Positions 11,183-23,579 of a DNA stretch of 64,000 bases are shown here, in pieces; position 1 is the first letter of the stretch, and each line of letters begins with the position of its first letter. The position numbers and the translations under genes were made by a program. Source of the stretch: Castor canadensis. Lineage: Eukaryota > Chordata > Mammalia > Rodentia > Castoridae. The notes below the pieces were generated by a model, which was not told the origin of the DNA, ran no database searches, and worked only from the letters and a program-made list of their open reading frames with translations. The stretch lies in assembly GCF_047511655.1 (NCBI RefSeq), contig NC_133390.1:91829583-91893582 (forward strand), written 5' to 3'.

Positions 11183-11497
11183 GTACTGGGGTTTGAATTC
11201 AGGGCCTTGTGCTTCTAGACAGACATTCTACAACTTGAGCCATGCCCCCAGTCCTTTTTGCTTTAGTTATTTTTCCAGTTGAGTCTTGCATTGATGCCCA
11301 GCCTAGTGTGGACCATGATCCTCCTATTTACACTTCCCACAAAGCTGAGATGACAGGTGTGTCCACCACACCCAGCTTTTATTTGAGATGGGAGTCTCAC
11401 TAACTGATTTTACTCTGGCCTTGAACTGCAATCCTCCCGATCTCCACCTCCCAAGTAGCTAGGATTATAGACATGGGCCACCATGCCAGGTCTGCGC
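11122..11497 (-). repeat. Composite SINE: B1 + B1 + ID with a (GA)n tail, antisense
   Basis: From the right, the complement reads B1 (about 11380-11491), a second B1 (about 11265-11378), an ID unit (about 11182-11260, with the complement of the 'tagaa..tagaagcacaagg' core), and then a tail that has become (CT)n on this strand at 11127-11181. The 12-bp near-repeat 'caagtgct(c/t)tct' at 11122-11133 and 11498-11509 is a plausible target-site duplication and would place the microsatellite inside the insertion. Confidence 0.75.
11127..11181. repeat. (CT)n microsatellite
   Basis: A CT run of about 55 bp with one TTT interruption, directly joined to the ID end of the adjacent composite SINE. It is probably the expanded SINE tail. 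Confidence 0.95.
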
Positions 11498-11509
11498 CAA
11501 GTGCTTTCT

Positions 11510-11650
11510 ATTCACAGTCTCCTCCAGCACTCATAAAGGCCCTTTGACCCAGACGTCTCTATTAGCCCTGTCTTATAAGTGAGGAAAATAGCTTGGAGAG
11601 GTCACAAAGAACTGTTAGAACCCAAGCTGGCCTGACCCAAGAGCCAGTGG
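11510..11650 (-). repeat. MIR SINE, antisense
   Basis: 'ccctgtcttataagtgagga' followed by 'aaatagcttggagaggtcac' and 'agaacccaagctggcctgac' is the antisense MIR core in order. Confidence 0.65.
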
Positions 11651-11715
11651 CCTGTGATTTGAACCTGCTTGTAGACCAAATGTAATCCCCATGAGAACTT
11701 TAGAAAGCTTCAAAC

Positions 11716-11998
11716 CAGCTGGATGCCATGGTGCATGCCTGGAATCCCAGCTACTTGGGAGGCTGAAGCAGGAGGATCCCAAGTTCAAGGTCAGCCTGGG
11801 CTACATAGAAATACCCTGTCTTAAAATAAAGAAGTAAAAAAGGTCTGAGGCATAACCCATTGGTGGAGTGCTTGTCTACCATGTGCAAGAACTGGGTTCA
11901 ATCCTCAATAATGAAAAAAAGAAGGAAAGGGAAGTGACAGGAAGGAAAAAGAAAAGGGAAAGAAAGAGAAGGAAGGAAAGGAGAAAGGAAGGGAGGGA
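11716..11998 (+). repeat. Composite SINE: B1 + ID with a purine-rich tail, sense
   Basis: The B1 (11716-11835) begins 'gctggatgccatggtgcatg'. The ID (about 11845-11915) carries 'gagtgcttgtctaccatgtg' and 'actgggttcaatcctcaata'. The tail (about 11912-11998) is a GGAA/GAAA-rich tract in place of a plain A-tail. Confidence 0.85.
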
Positions 11999-12056
11999 CT
12001 CTTAAGTGGCTTCCAGCCTACATCCTATACCAGATTTTAGGTTCTCATTTGTTTGT

Positions 12057-12138
12057 TTTTGGAGGTACTGGGATTTGAACTTGTGGACTCATCCTTGCTA
12101 GGCAGGCACTCTACCATTTGAGCTACTCTGCCAGCCCT
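12057..12138 (-). repeat. ID-type SINE, antisense
   Basis: The complement of the ID consensus: 'gggatttgaacttgtggact', then 'ttgctaggcaggcactctac' and 'gagctactctgccagccct'. A T-rich flank at the left is the complement of the tail. Confidence 0.85.
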
Positions 12139-13384
12139 CTACACCAGACTTTATACTTTCACCCATCTTGGAATGAAGCCTGGCCTCTGGCTTCCAAAAC
12201 CAGGAAAATGTCTGCAGAGGGATGGGCAGCCCTGAGGCATCTCTTCTTTTTTTTCCTCCAAATAATTCTCACAGCTAATGCGATCTGCCATTCCTGGATC
12301 CTCACACATTTCCTCTCAACGTGTTCCTTTTTGATTATTTATTATTATCATAATTAACATTTATTGGACACATCACTGTGCAAAATATGGAGGAAGGCAG
12401 ACACCCCCATCCTTTTGGCTTATGATCCAAATATTTAGATTATAAACACAGTGTTTTTGGCAGGTTAATTCTGTATTAAGAAATAGAGCATTTGCAGGAA
12501 ATGTCAGATGCTTATTTTATTATCAGTATAAGGAGTAATTTACCCCACACAAAGATTTGGACTTGGCAAACAAGCCCCTGTCCACCTACCCACATGTGAG
12601 GAAGGCAGGGACAATGTTCCTTCCTCACCACAACTGTTAGGCAATGGACATTTTTTACCTTTAGTAAATGTAGTGGGAGGAAGAGGTAGGGCTGGTGGTT
12701 ATTGGTGGCCATCAGAGCAGCCAGGCTAAAGATATCAATAGAAGTCTCTGTTTACCACTACTTACAGTGATAGATAAATCCAGGCCAACTCCCTTGTGCT
12801 AAATGATTTTTCAGAGACACAAGAAGAGTGACATTAATTAGTCTACTTCTTCTTTCACAATCTGCAGGATACAACTGGCAGTACAGAGAGATGAATAACT
12901 CCAGTATAGCTGCTTCAGAACTCTCTCTGCCCATGTGGCATCTCTCCTTCCAAGGCCACACATGTGGTGTTCCCCATTTACAAAGCTACCAATTTCATGT
13001 GACATGACATTGAACAACATAAGATAAAAGAGAATATTAAATATCTGACAAAAATGTTTTAGTTAATAGTACTCAACCACCAAAAAATAAAAAGTCACAT
13101 CTCTGGGATGACACTGCATAACAATCACCAATTCCCACAGGAAAGAGCCTATACACTTTCATAATTCAGAACACCAGAAGGTTTTATTAATGAGCAGGCA
13201 TGAGTGCTAAGTCTAAAGGAACCAGAGAGCAGAAGAGAATTTTAGTCCAATACCTTCATGCTATAGTGAAGTGGGGGACCATATGTATTATCCACAGTCA
13301 TAACAAGTAGCAGAGTTAGAATATGAATGTAGATCTTTTTTAACCATTAAATTCAGAATTCTTGCTAACATGCTATCCTTTCCA
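12139..13384. other. Unique sequence, nothing recognised
   Basis: No confident repeat. Overlapping short minus-strand frames at 12.5-13.0 kb have no recognisable motifs. Confidence 0.4.
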
Positions 13385-13387
13385 GGA

Positions 13388-13562
13388 CACCCAGGGCCTT
13401 ATGCATACTAGGCAGGTGTTCTACCACGGAGCTATGTTTTCATTGCTTATTTTCTTTTGAAACAGGGTCTCACCATCTAGCCCACACTGATCTAGAACTC
13501 ACTATCCTTCTGCCTCAGCCTTCTGAGCGCTTGTATGTATGCGGCCACCATGCCTGGCATGT
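13388..13562 (-). repeat. Composite SINE: B1 + ID, antisense
   Basis: The ID complement (13388-13435) contains 'cccagggccttatgcatact' and 'gttctaccacggagctatg'. The B1 complement (about 13455-13560) contains 'gaaacagggtctcaccatct' and ends 'gccaccatgcctggcat'. Confidence 0.8.
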
Positions 13563-15590
13563 TTCCATGCTTTTTTAAACCCATAATGCAAAATATGCAG
13601 AAAAGAATATGCAATTACAAAGCAATTCACAGATTCTAAGTGACCTGAGCATTCTCACACAGTTGTTGGACCTAGAGATGAAAACTCCAAATCACTAATA
13701 TGAATAGTCCCCATCAAATCCCAAGATATCTCACAAAAAGACACGTCTTTCTTTTCCTCTTTTTTTATTTTTTTTATTTTTATTGTATGACATATTGGAT
13801 TTTATTATGGCATGTTCATGCCTGTATATAATGTACTTTAGTCATTTTCTGAAAGGGCTTATATTCAGCCTACAGGTAAGGCATTCAAGCCATGATCTGA
13901 TTCCACTGGTTGGAACCTGTATCTTACTAGTTGTTTGATATTTTTAATATCACCTCTACTTACTGGGAGACCCTGAAGGGAGCCAACAATCACTGACTTT
14001 ATACACATTATCAACTTCCATTATGCTTGCAAGAGGCAACATCTGCAGTGTATTAAGGCTAAATTATTTAGGTAATATGGAGAAACTGTTAAAATTGCCC
14101 TGAAGAAAGGAGCCACCTTCTTATAACTTCCTTAATTTTGTTTTGCCATATTTGAAAATTCTGACCACCTGAGCACAGGAACTCTGAGAAAGGCAACTTG
14201 TTTCATGTGTGTTTTATGGTGTAAAGTAACTAGCTAACCCACTACTGGAAGCCATTTAAAGGACATACCCTTCCCCTCCTGTACCTCATGTAATTCTGGT
14301 GCCTTGCTTACTGTGCTGACCTGAGGAATGAAAAGAAAAGAAACTTGGTTGCTCCACACCTCAAAGAATTCCATTATTGTAACCCAATTGTTCAACTGAA
14401 AAAAACATCATCTAACCATTCAGCCTATTGATGAAATAATGAACTCTCACTGCTCTGTAGTAAATATTGTATGTGTCAATTGGATTATAAGAGAGCTTGG
14501 AATTTTGCCCCTTGGCATCTGGCATGGTACATCAGACTCATTTTGCTGTAGCAAAGCTGTAGTGTTGCACTCTAAGGGCCAAAAGTTTTTAATTAGCCTT
14601 TAAGAATACACCCCAATATTGGCAAGTGCCTCTAATAACACAGGACTTCAAAGATGATATCACATTCCACATGAACAAAAGATTAGTGTCTGCTGTGACA
14701 TTTAGATGGCTTTTAGCTATATAAATTTAGCATTCTATGACTTTTACCATATCTTGTGCTTTGAACACAAATTCTCTTTTATTTTATGCTCTTCAATGTT
14801 ATTAGTATTTTAAAATGACATTATTAATTACTTTGGTTGATCAATATAGGTAATACATGATTATGAATGAAGATGACCTGTCCCTTCTGAATCCACCAAC
14901 ATACAGGCTTGGAAGAGGAAGGACAGCCTTGTGCATGGTTGAAATATCACTTCCCTAAAAAGTAACCTAACATTTTACCATAGCATTCTTTGATACAAAG
15001 GTTTAAAAAGTTCTTACTCATTTCTTTCAGTTAATTCCATGTGCAAGGTACTTCATTTGTGAATTAGCCTACTAAAAGACAAAATGATGCTTTTAATTTT
15101 TAATCCATCTTCTATTTAAAATCAGTTGCATTGGCTTATTTTATTTTTGCTTAATCAAATAAATGAGAGCATTTTTACCATGGGAAAAAAAATAAAATAA
15201 AGTCAGTTGCATTGACCTTTCTACATAACTCAAGTAATCCTTGAGAGAATGGCTCAGGAAAAGACTATCTAAAATTCATATCAGAAAAGAAAAATTTTAG
15301 GTCTCAGTGATCCCTGTCTAATCTGGGAGTTTAGGATATCATTACTAACTATCTAGCAGAACACTGCACAATTTACTTTGCCTATTTTTTAACCTAACCT
15401 CACCAAACAATTTGAGACTACAGACACAATTCAGACCCAAAGAGCTACCTAAATAGATTCCCTAAGTAAGGGAAAGAAAGTCTGGCTAGTTCAACATTTC
15501 TTCAAGAAAATGTTAATGTTCTGTAGTGAAAGAGGATTTATAATGTGTTGAAGAAATTTTAAAAAGTTGAATGATGTCAAATGCAAAGTG
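13563..15590. other. Unique AT-rich sequence, about 2 kb, repeat-free to my reading
   Basis: No SINE, LINE or LTR was recognised apart from T-rich and A-rich patches (about 13755-13790 and 15184-15202). The longest open frames are below 60 codons. Long repeat-free intronic or intergenic stretches like this are where conserved non-coding elements tend to lie, but conservation cannot be judged from one sequence. Confidence 0.4.
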
Positions 15591-15599
15591 ATGAGAGTA

Positions 15600-15785
15600 T
15601 GGCATATTGGCAGAAGGGCTCAATTAAGAGCCCAGAGGTCTGGTCCAGCCCTTCCACTAACCGGCTCTGGGACGTTGGGGGAAATTATTTCCCTTTCTGA
15701 GGTTCAATTTTCTCACCTGTAAAATGATGGAACTGACCTTGTTCCCTAAGGCCTCATTCAATTCTAGCATGTTGAGGTTATAAGC
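15600..15785 (+). repeat. MIR-family SINE, sense
   Basis: The order 'gcccagaggtctggtccagc', 'ttccactaaccggctctggg', 'ctcacctgtaaaatgatgga' and 'tcattcaattctagcatgtt' is that of the MIR family, with a 3' part like the MIR3/MIRc type. Confidence 0.75.
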
Positions 15786-15789
15786 CTAT

Positions 15790-16760
15790 AAAAAATTTGA
15801 AATGGCTAAAACAGGAGGAGGAGGCAGATGGTATATTGGACTCAAGAGCTCTGGCCAGGATGAGCTTTGACTACTTCCTAAGAGTAATGAGTCAAGAAGT
15901 GGAAAAAGAAAAGCAACTTTGTTTAGGCAAATACAATTCTATTAAAAAAAAAATTAAAAATTTGAGAAGACCAAGAAAAGTAACTAAAGAAAATAATAGG
16001 TAAAGGCAAAGTCCATTTCTAAAAGTATGGAAGATACAATTGGCAAATGGAACAAAGAAATATAAGCAGAAGATGGCAAAAAAATGTATCAGTTATTAGA
16101 TAGTAGAAAAAAGAATGCCAGTGAAAATTCAGGTCATCATGTATCCACATTCTTAAACAAGGAAATCCATGCCTTATGGTGAATGCATTTTTAGAAATGT
16201 AAAGTCCTATCATTCTTTCTCTACTTGTCTGAGATTTGGGCCAGACTGAGGATCTTGGTTTACACATCTGTAATGCAGAATCATTACATATAATGAAGTA
16301 ACCAGCTAACACATTGCCTTTGAAGATGCTCTGAACAGAAGTATGAGGAAGGAGAGATATGAGAGAACACTTAGCCAGGAAAACACTGGGTTCTCAATGA
16401 TCCTGGCGTGAATTGATACAGACTGAAATTTAGAGATGGCTCTGGAAACAAAAAGGAACAGCAAAATTCAAGATTAGAGAAAGAACTGTTGGCCATAATG
16501 ACATGAGTAGAACAGACAACTCCAGAATTTGAACCTACAGGCCAAGAAATTATGATACCACTGAAAGTACGGAGGAAAGTGGTAATGGTACCTTGGGCAG
16601 AAGAGAGAGACACTGTTTTTAACATAGGTTTCTAGGATCAGTTTCTCCTGTCTGATCTTATATAGGATCTAAGTGTCTCACTTGTCAGATGGGGAAATCG
16701 TATCTGGTTCCCTAGATATGAGAATCAGTGAATTCATATCGCAAAGCATGTTTAAAACAC
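15790..16760. other. Unique sequence, nothing recognised
   Basis: A-rich on the plus strand around 15.9-16.1 kb, which produces Lys-rich frames. No repeat family or gene was recognised. Confidence 0.4.
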
Positions 16761-16764
16761 ATGG

Positions 16765-16945
16765 TGAAACACAGACAATGATTAGGGCAGTGAAATTACT
16801 GCATATAATGTTAAATACATGTCATTATACATTTGTAAAATCCATAAAATAAACACCAAAGTGAATCCTAATTTAAACTATGGGCTTTGGTTTTATACTG
16901 ATCTGCCAGTACTGATTCATTTGTAAAGTCTATGTAAAAAAAAAT
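16765..16945 (+). mobile_element. L1M/HAL1-type 3' end fragment, sense
   Basis: 'gcagtgaaattactgcatat', then 'tgtcattatacatttgtaaa' and 'aaagtgaatcctaatttaaa' and 'ctatgggctttgg' follow the order of the 3' end shared by ancient L1 and HAL1 elements. The better-preserved HAL1 at 36.5-38.5 kb has the same landmarks near 38.28-38.43 kb. Confidence 0.65.
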
Positions 16946-16980
16946 TTTGGACATATGGTATGGTGGTGCAAGCTGTGAAT

Positions 16981-17029
16981 TTTGATATATATCAAAATAT
17001 ATATTTGATATATATTCTTTTTATATAAC
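16981..17029. repeat. AT-rich overlapping palindromes
   Basis: 'ttgatatatatcaa' (16982-16995) is a perfect 14-bp palindrome. It overlaps 'aaatatatattt' and is followed by a second 'ttgatatatatt', giving a block that could extrude as a small cruciform. Confidence 0.8.
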
Positions 17030-17384
17030 ACATCAACAGAGAGGGCAAGAAAGATATGCTGACATGACAGGTGTTATCTTTAAAGACATTAAAGGTGCAC
17101 TCATAAAAAAATTGATGAAAGAGTAAAGTTAATACTAGAACTAAATTATGATCCCATCTTTAGATGGCTTCTTATTGAGATTCACTCAGCAAATTTGATT
17201 CTATGACCGCTGGAAGTTCAGAGAGCCAAGGATATACAAGAAAAGGTGTTGCTTTTAGTGGGCATTTGGTTGATAGATAAACAATTAGAGCGCTCTTAGA
17301 CTTGTAGGCCTGTCAGGACAATCACAAAGCCTTCTCTCCTGGAGCTTACAGCTCCGTTTGGTAGGAGAAGGACATTCTGTAGCT

Positions 17385-17560
17385 TGTATTTATTGAATTC
17401 TATGTGCCAGGCTCTATGTAAATCTTTAAAAGTATATTTTTTCATTTAGTTCTGATAACACCTTTACAGATATATACTATTATGACATCATTTTACATAT
17501 GTGAAAGTAAGACAGAAAAGTAAAATAAATTGTACAATGTCACAAAACAAGTAAGAGACA
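17385..17560 (-). repeat. MIR/L2-type fragment, antisense
   Basis: 'atttattgaattctatgtgc' followed by 'caggctctatgtaaatcttt' and 'cattttacatatgtgaaagt' matches the antisense MIR 3' end and core. The stretch just upstream (17190-17380) may be part of an L2 but is too decayed to call. Confidence 0.6.
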
Positions 17561-20500
17561 AAACCAAAATGCTGTTGGGAGCCATATGATCCTGGAACCT
17601 CTTTGTTGCTTCTTTGACACAAATAAGTCTTTAATCATAATTAGCTGCCACAAAGGGTAGTCACCAAGTCCAGCAGGTGAGGGAAGCCGTCCCTGAGGAA
17701 GGGACCAGAGAATGAGAGGAGCTAATCTGGCACAACAGGGTGAGAAGATAGAAGTAAGAAGCTGCACCAGGTTATTTTCAAATAATTACACTTTACTTTT
17801 TTCACAAAGTCCATGATATTAGCACATACCTATGCCTAAAACAGCTTTAACTAAAGGCCACCACATCGTTTATTGTGTGCAAATGTCTGAAAATAGCTTT
17901 AAGTGCACAGTTTTCAAAAATTATTAGAACATCCCAATGGAGTACAGAATTATCTTTTATGTAAATTCAAGATTAGGAAACTATTTCTATCTAGACTATA
18001 CTACAGAAATATCCTCTGAAATATTCCTGGATGGCAGTCCCAGAAACCTGGTGATTCTAATCATGAAACCTTCACTCTCAAGTGACCAGAGCAGGGATGC
18101 CTGGCAGATGGGGTTTGAGGTGCTTCCATGTAAAGAAAGTCAAGTCTTCCTAGGAATGAAGACGAACAGGGGACCACCCTCCAATGACCTTCCTCCCAAC
18201 TACCAGCTGCACACTCTGTGAGAGGCGACAGGTGGGATCCTTAGTCCTGTGTTAAGGAGAAACTCCATGTGTTAAGATGGGGCCCTTCTATCACAGTGGA
18301 GCAAAAGTGACAGATGAGGGCCACTGTTCCTGAGTGAGCAGCCCATGGCAGGCTGTCCCTGGTGGGAAGCAGGAAAGTACACGGAAGCATGTGGCTGTGC
18401 TGAGCCCGATTCTGGGATATGTGGGTAGATTCGTGTGTAAAGAGAAGGCACAAAGGAAGCACTGTTTGCGAAGGGGCCTATATATTTAAAAGCTAGACAA
18501 ATTCTAAAATATATTTTACAACTCTGGGTCCAGGACAACTTTTATGCACTGTGCTATTTCTTCCAGTAACTATCCTCCTGTCTTCAAAGGTCATGTCCAT
18601 AATTCTAGCCTTAGGTTTCTTTTTTTTAAAGGATAAAATGGCTATCATAGCCCAAGCATTCCTAGAAAACTTGTGCAAGTTAGTTTTAAATATGACTTCC
18701 ATTTCCAATGATGAGTCTAGCAGGGACCAATACAGCCTCATGTATCAACACTGTCGTACATCAGGACTCTGCACACTTTCCACTGACCTACTCTACAGAA
18801 ACAATTTGGGGTTGAAATACCTACTGGCAGAGGAAGGAACCGGAACTTACTTTTAGCAAACCTGCTTCATTCAAACTTTCACATGTAACTGCCAAACCCT
18901 CACATACTTCCCATAGATTACAGGCTCCATTTTGCAGAGAAGGACACCAGGGCTCAGTGGACTGACATGATTTCCTGTTGCTAAGCAGTTTTAATGCATG
19001 TTCATTAAGAAAGGCAGGCAGAGAGCATTAAGGTTACTTTGTGTGCTCATCATAAATTGGTAGATGTATCTAAGAAGGGTACTGGATGCCATCTCCAGAG
19101 CCTGCCCTCTCTGGAGAACCTTGAGCAGTTGACAATACTGTGAAGTGTTCTAGTACACAAAGAGCTTCTCAGAGAACCCATGAGTCTGACTTTCAAGATA
19201 GTAACACTTATGTCTCCTCAGTGCTACCAACCCCCCATTTTGTTTCAAATCAACTTTGAAAATCCTATGTGGAGGTGACCCACAGAAGACAAAGTGGCCA
19301 AGCAAGTTAATGAAGGGGCAGATAAGGACACATGGCAAAGGATGATGACTCCAAACAGGACCAAGGTCACCCAGGTTCCTTCTGCAATAAGGCACAATTA
19401 GGAAGATCTAATGGAGTCAAGATGCAAAGGCACCTATGAATGCAAGGATATACATCTCCCAAAGGAAACTGCAGAACAGATTTTAACTACCCCTGTTACT
19501 TAATAGTGAGAAAATAGTTATTTACTTACTTCCCAAAGATAAAGAAATGACCCGTCAGATCCCTTGGAGTTGAACTTTGCCTCATAGTCACTTTTGCTTC
19601 TAGATCCAATCTTATTCTCTTTTTCACCAACTTTAATATTTCAGTTATTAAAAAATAACCCAAATAAAACCTAGCTCATGAAAATTAAAAGTTTAGATTA
19701 CTTTTAAAAAAAGTATTCATATGCAACATTTGTTTGTATTGTTTTATTTCCAGGGAAGAACAGCTTTTGGTTTTGTTTTTTTCTTTTAAGAAGAAACCCG
19801 CACACGTTCTGAAAGGCCATGCCTATTTCTTATCTTCTTGATCATGGGTGGCAGAGTAAATGACAGAAACCAGCATTAGAAACACGTGACTCCCCTCTTC
19901 AGTGGGGTCATAAATATGTTACAAGTTAATGCTGAAATAATGACTTTCCTTGGACATCTTTTTTAATAAAAGCTGAAAATTTGAAAAAAATAATAACCAC
20001 CTGGCAAGCCAGCTCCTCTTGGAAAGCTGAATTAAAATCAAATGAGAGAAATAATTAGGATAGCTAGAAATAATAAAAACAATAGACACCAGACACATCT
20101 TTGACAAAACACAACAAACCAAGGAGACATTACAATGTAAATTCTTAATTGTGTCATAGCTCACTAAATCTCTCTCCTTTTTTCTCCTTCAGTTCCTGAT
20201 CACAATGAAAAACACAGTATTTCAATATGTAAAACCAAAAAGCACTAATACAGTTACAGCCCAATGGGCACGACAATAAACAGGTATTTGTAGAATATTT
20301 TATCTATCTACATACAATACTGCAGTTTGAATGAATCATTGTTTCTTTTCTTTGTCCTTTGTATGGAGTGTTAATTTTTACTTCTTGCTAATATCTAATA
20401 TATTTAATAAATATCTAAGATATTTGTGTACTATTGACCTATGCATATCTTAAATTTGCCTTTCCAAATATGGGATTTCTGCTGTACAGATTCAGAATTA

Positions 20501-21788
20501 TTCCTGAGATTATACCTCTCTTGTAGAACACGGATGCTTGTGTAGTCACTGCTATTCTAAAGAGCATTGTCTTTTTTTATTTTGAGAGTGGAAGAAGCCA
20601 TACACCAAAATATGAACTATAGTTTTCTTTGGGAAATGGGTTTACTGAAAATTTTATTTTTTTTTGTTATTTTCTGAATTTGCTAAATTTCTCATAACTT
20701 GAAGCCAAACAATTTCATGTAAATTCTTCAATCCTGTAAATACATTTAAGAGGGGGAAATGACCCAGAAACACATTAACAACATGGACATTAACAGGCAA
20801 TGGGAATGGAACGTATAGGAATGAAGTTCACTGACTTTGCAATTCCACTGACATGCAGATCGCTTGCCCTGTAACATGGGGAAGGGTCCCCAGCAAATCA
20901 CAGACCTCACAGAGTGCACAGAGTGGTGCATATAGTACACATGGATCTGGAAATCAGGTTATCTGGATATTCAGTGGATGACATCCTCCACGATGGTGGG
21001 AAGCACTGAATCTCCTTGGTCTCCTGGCCATCAGAATCTCTTCTTTTCCACTGGCAAAGCTTCTGCTTAAAGTTAATGGAAACTGAGAGAATTGGGACAT
21101 CTCTGCCTGCACTTTTTCTCTCTATCAAAGGAAGATAAAGGTTTAAATCAAAGTTTTTCATCTGTAGAGGAGCAGCACCTGAATGAAATGTTGTCATGAT
21201 CAGAAATCTTAAGAACTGGGAAATTTCCAGATACTCACACAAATGATACAATGCCTTAAAAAATGAGGGGAAAATTACTCTGAACAATAGCATAACTATA
21301 TAAGCAATCTTCCTTAAAAAAAAATCTTCCATATTTATGCATTTGTATAAAGTGTGTTCACCAAGGAGGAAAAAAAGTCATAGAAAATTTAAATCAAAGT
21401 TTTTACTTAGCCAAATGATTCAGATTTTTACATTTTAGTAAAATGTACAAGCAAATGCAACTTTTTAAATTTGAATAGTAATAGTTTTCCTTTTATTTCT
21501 TTCTTTTTTGCCAATTTGGTCATAACCCCTGTTGGAAAAGTATTGCTTCAACATGTTTAGTAACTGGATTTAACCTCCTGAAATCTGTCCAATTTAAAAG
21601 GCATAAGTAGAAAGATTACTGATTTTTTTACCCAATTCTATAATTAGCTAATAAAAATTAATCAGTAATTTGGGGTAGATTATTTAATATTTATGAACCA
21701 TACATTTTCTCAATATAAACTTGGGCTAATGGTGTCATGTGTAGCAACATGAAAGATGAATAAGCAGGAAAAGTTGATCAAAAAAAAT
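17561..21788. other. Mostly unique AT-rich sequence, about 4.2 kb
   Basis: No confident gene. A short antisense-MIR-like stretch, 'ccattttgcagagaaggaca' (about 18928-18990), and a T-rich L1M-like stretch (about 20570-20720) are possible old repeats. A 141-codon minus-strand frame (20907-21332) has no recognisable motif or splice context and is treated as chance. Confidence 0.35.
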
Positions 21789-21789
21789 T

Positions 21790-21932
21790 GGGCCTGGCAG
21801 AGTGGTTCAAGTGGTAGAGCACCTGCCTAGCAAGGGTGAGGCCCTGAGTTCAATCATCTAGTACCATCCAAAAAAAGACAGAGAGGGAGAAACAGAGAAG
21901 GAAGGAAGGGGGGGAGGGAGGGAAGGAAGGAA
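21790..21932 (+). repeat. ID-type SINE with a GGAA-rich tail, sense
   Basis: The ID (21790-21877) reads 'gggcctggcagagtggttca', then 'tagagcacctgcctagcaag' and 'ccctgagttcaatc'. The tail (about 21870-21932) is a GAGA then GGAA/GGGA tract. Confidence 0.9.
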
Positions 21933-21934
21933 TC

Positions 21935-22550
21935 AGAAAGGATTTAGAGAAACAGACTCCTCTGTGACAGTGAAAGTAGCTTCATTTTTGATTTCCAATT
22001 GCCAGCTCCAATTGCATTCTATGAGTTTCCTTACTTAACCCCATCCTTTGCCACCTCCCTTTTTGTACTTGAACTAGTGGGTATCTGCTCCTTATCTTAA
22101 AGAACATTATTGAGAACTGAAAACATGAACCAAAGTTCATGCATTGTCAGAAACAATATTTACCACTTTTTTTGCCTAAGTTTTTTTTAACTAAACATTT
22201 TCTCTTCTTATTTTTGCAATACCAAAAATATACAAACTGTCAATCATCTTCCTTCTATTGTTTCCTCTAAGCACTATGAAAAAATGTTTTCTAGGTGAAA
22301 GGTGAAGCCCAGCTTTCAGTCCCTCTCTTTACCCTGCATCCACCCATCCTCATCTTCTCCATAATTAAGGTTTGAACATGTGTCTGGTCAGCCTGGTTCC
22401 CTGTTCAGATCGCATAACTTCGTAGGTAAGGTGCAGCTCAGCCTTGCCAGTGCCTGGGTCCCAAGAAAAACATGTCAGTGACACCTCTGAGGAAAAGCCC
22501 CATCATTGTCACTTCCATTGACATAACAACCCAGAAAGCTATCATTTAGT
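21935..22550. other. Unique sequence, nothing recognised
   Basis: No repeat or gene was identified. Confidence 0.4.
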
Positions 22551-22554
22551 ATTC

Positions 22555-22705
22555 CACAGGGAAAGAAAGTTCTATTTTATCTTTTCAACCACCCTAAAAA
22601 GTAAAATAGCATCCTTATTTTCTATATAAAGAAACTGAGCCTCATAAGGTTTGCCTATAATCTATCAAAGATCACACATCCAGTAAGAGCTGAGGTCTGG
22701 CGTTG
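22555..22705 (-). repeat. MIR SINE, antisense
   Basis: 'aaagaaactgagcctcataa' followed by 'aagatcacacatccagtaag' and 'agctgaggtctggcg' is the antisense MIR core with its typical order. Confidence 0.7.
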
Positions 22706-23034
22706 AGTGAAACTTATTAAAATCCCAGAATCTATACTATACTCATTTAATAATATATCCTTCTGACTCCAAATTTTAGTGGTCAAACCACACTTAAACC
22801 CAGATCTCACAGCTCTTGATCCTATGCAAGTGTTCTCTCCAGTAATTATTCTGGAGTTCTCTACAAGCAGTTCCGAATGTAAAAGATGTGGCATTGGTTA
22901 AGGATGAGAAAGCAGGGCAGCTGAGAGCCCTCTCATTGCCTCAACCCCCTCCTCTTCCTTCTCTGACCTTTGGCAAACAATGACATGAATCATAATCTAT
23001 CTCTGGGTTGTAGTCCTGAGCCGCCACTGTCCAT

Positions 23035-23578
23035 ATACAGTCCAGCCCTGGGATAAGCTGCCTCCAAGATGACTCCTAAAGATCCTCACAATCATATGCT
23101 ACATTCTCCCTCACTGCACCTAGGTTGGTCTGAAAAAACAACAGCATATGACAAAAGTGATAGCACACCACTTCTGAGAGTAGGCTACTAAAATCATGCA
23201 CCTTCTGTTCTCTATACTATTTATTTCTCTCTGTCTCTGTCTTGAATCACTCACTCTAGGGGAAGCTGGCTGCTGTGTCATGAGGATGCTTAGGCCACCT
23301 ACACATTGTAAGGAACTAAAGTATATAGCCAACAGCCAGCAAAGAACAAAATCCTGCCAACAACCAGGTGAGAGAACTTAGAAAAGGATCATTCCCCAGT
23401 TGAGCATTCAAATGAGACTGCAGCCCTGGCAAACAGCTGAGCACACTCATGAGAGACCTTAAACCAGAATCATCTACCTAAACTGCTTCCAGATTTCTGA
23501 CCCACAGGAAGGAAAACACTTGTTTTCTTAAGCTGCTAAATTTGGATATAATTTATTATGCAGTAATGGATAACAAAC
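23035..23578 (+). mobile_element. MLT1-like ERVL-MaLR LTR, sense, degraded
   Basis: The 3' half carries the MLT1 landmarks in order: 'gactgcagccctggcaaaca', 'tcatgagagaccttaaacca', 'aactgcttccagatttctga', 'cccacaggaa', 'tcttaagctgctaaattt' and 'atttattatgcagtaatgga'. The 5' half is more decayed and its start is approximate. It is a solitary LTR of a non-autonomous retrovirus-like element. The short frames at 23.1-23.4 kb lie inside it. Confidence 0.75.
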
Positions 23579-23579
23579 T

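Noticed and set aside
20907..21332. 141-codon minus-strand frame
   Set aside because: No known motif, no splice-site context and an AT-rich random-like composition. One such frame is expected by chance in 64 kb.
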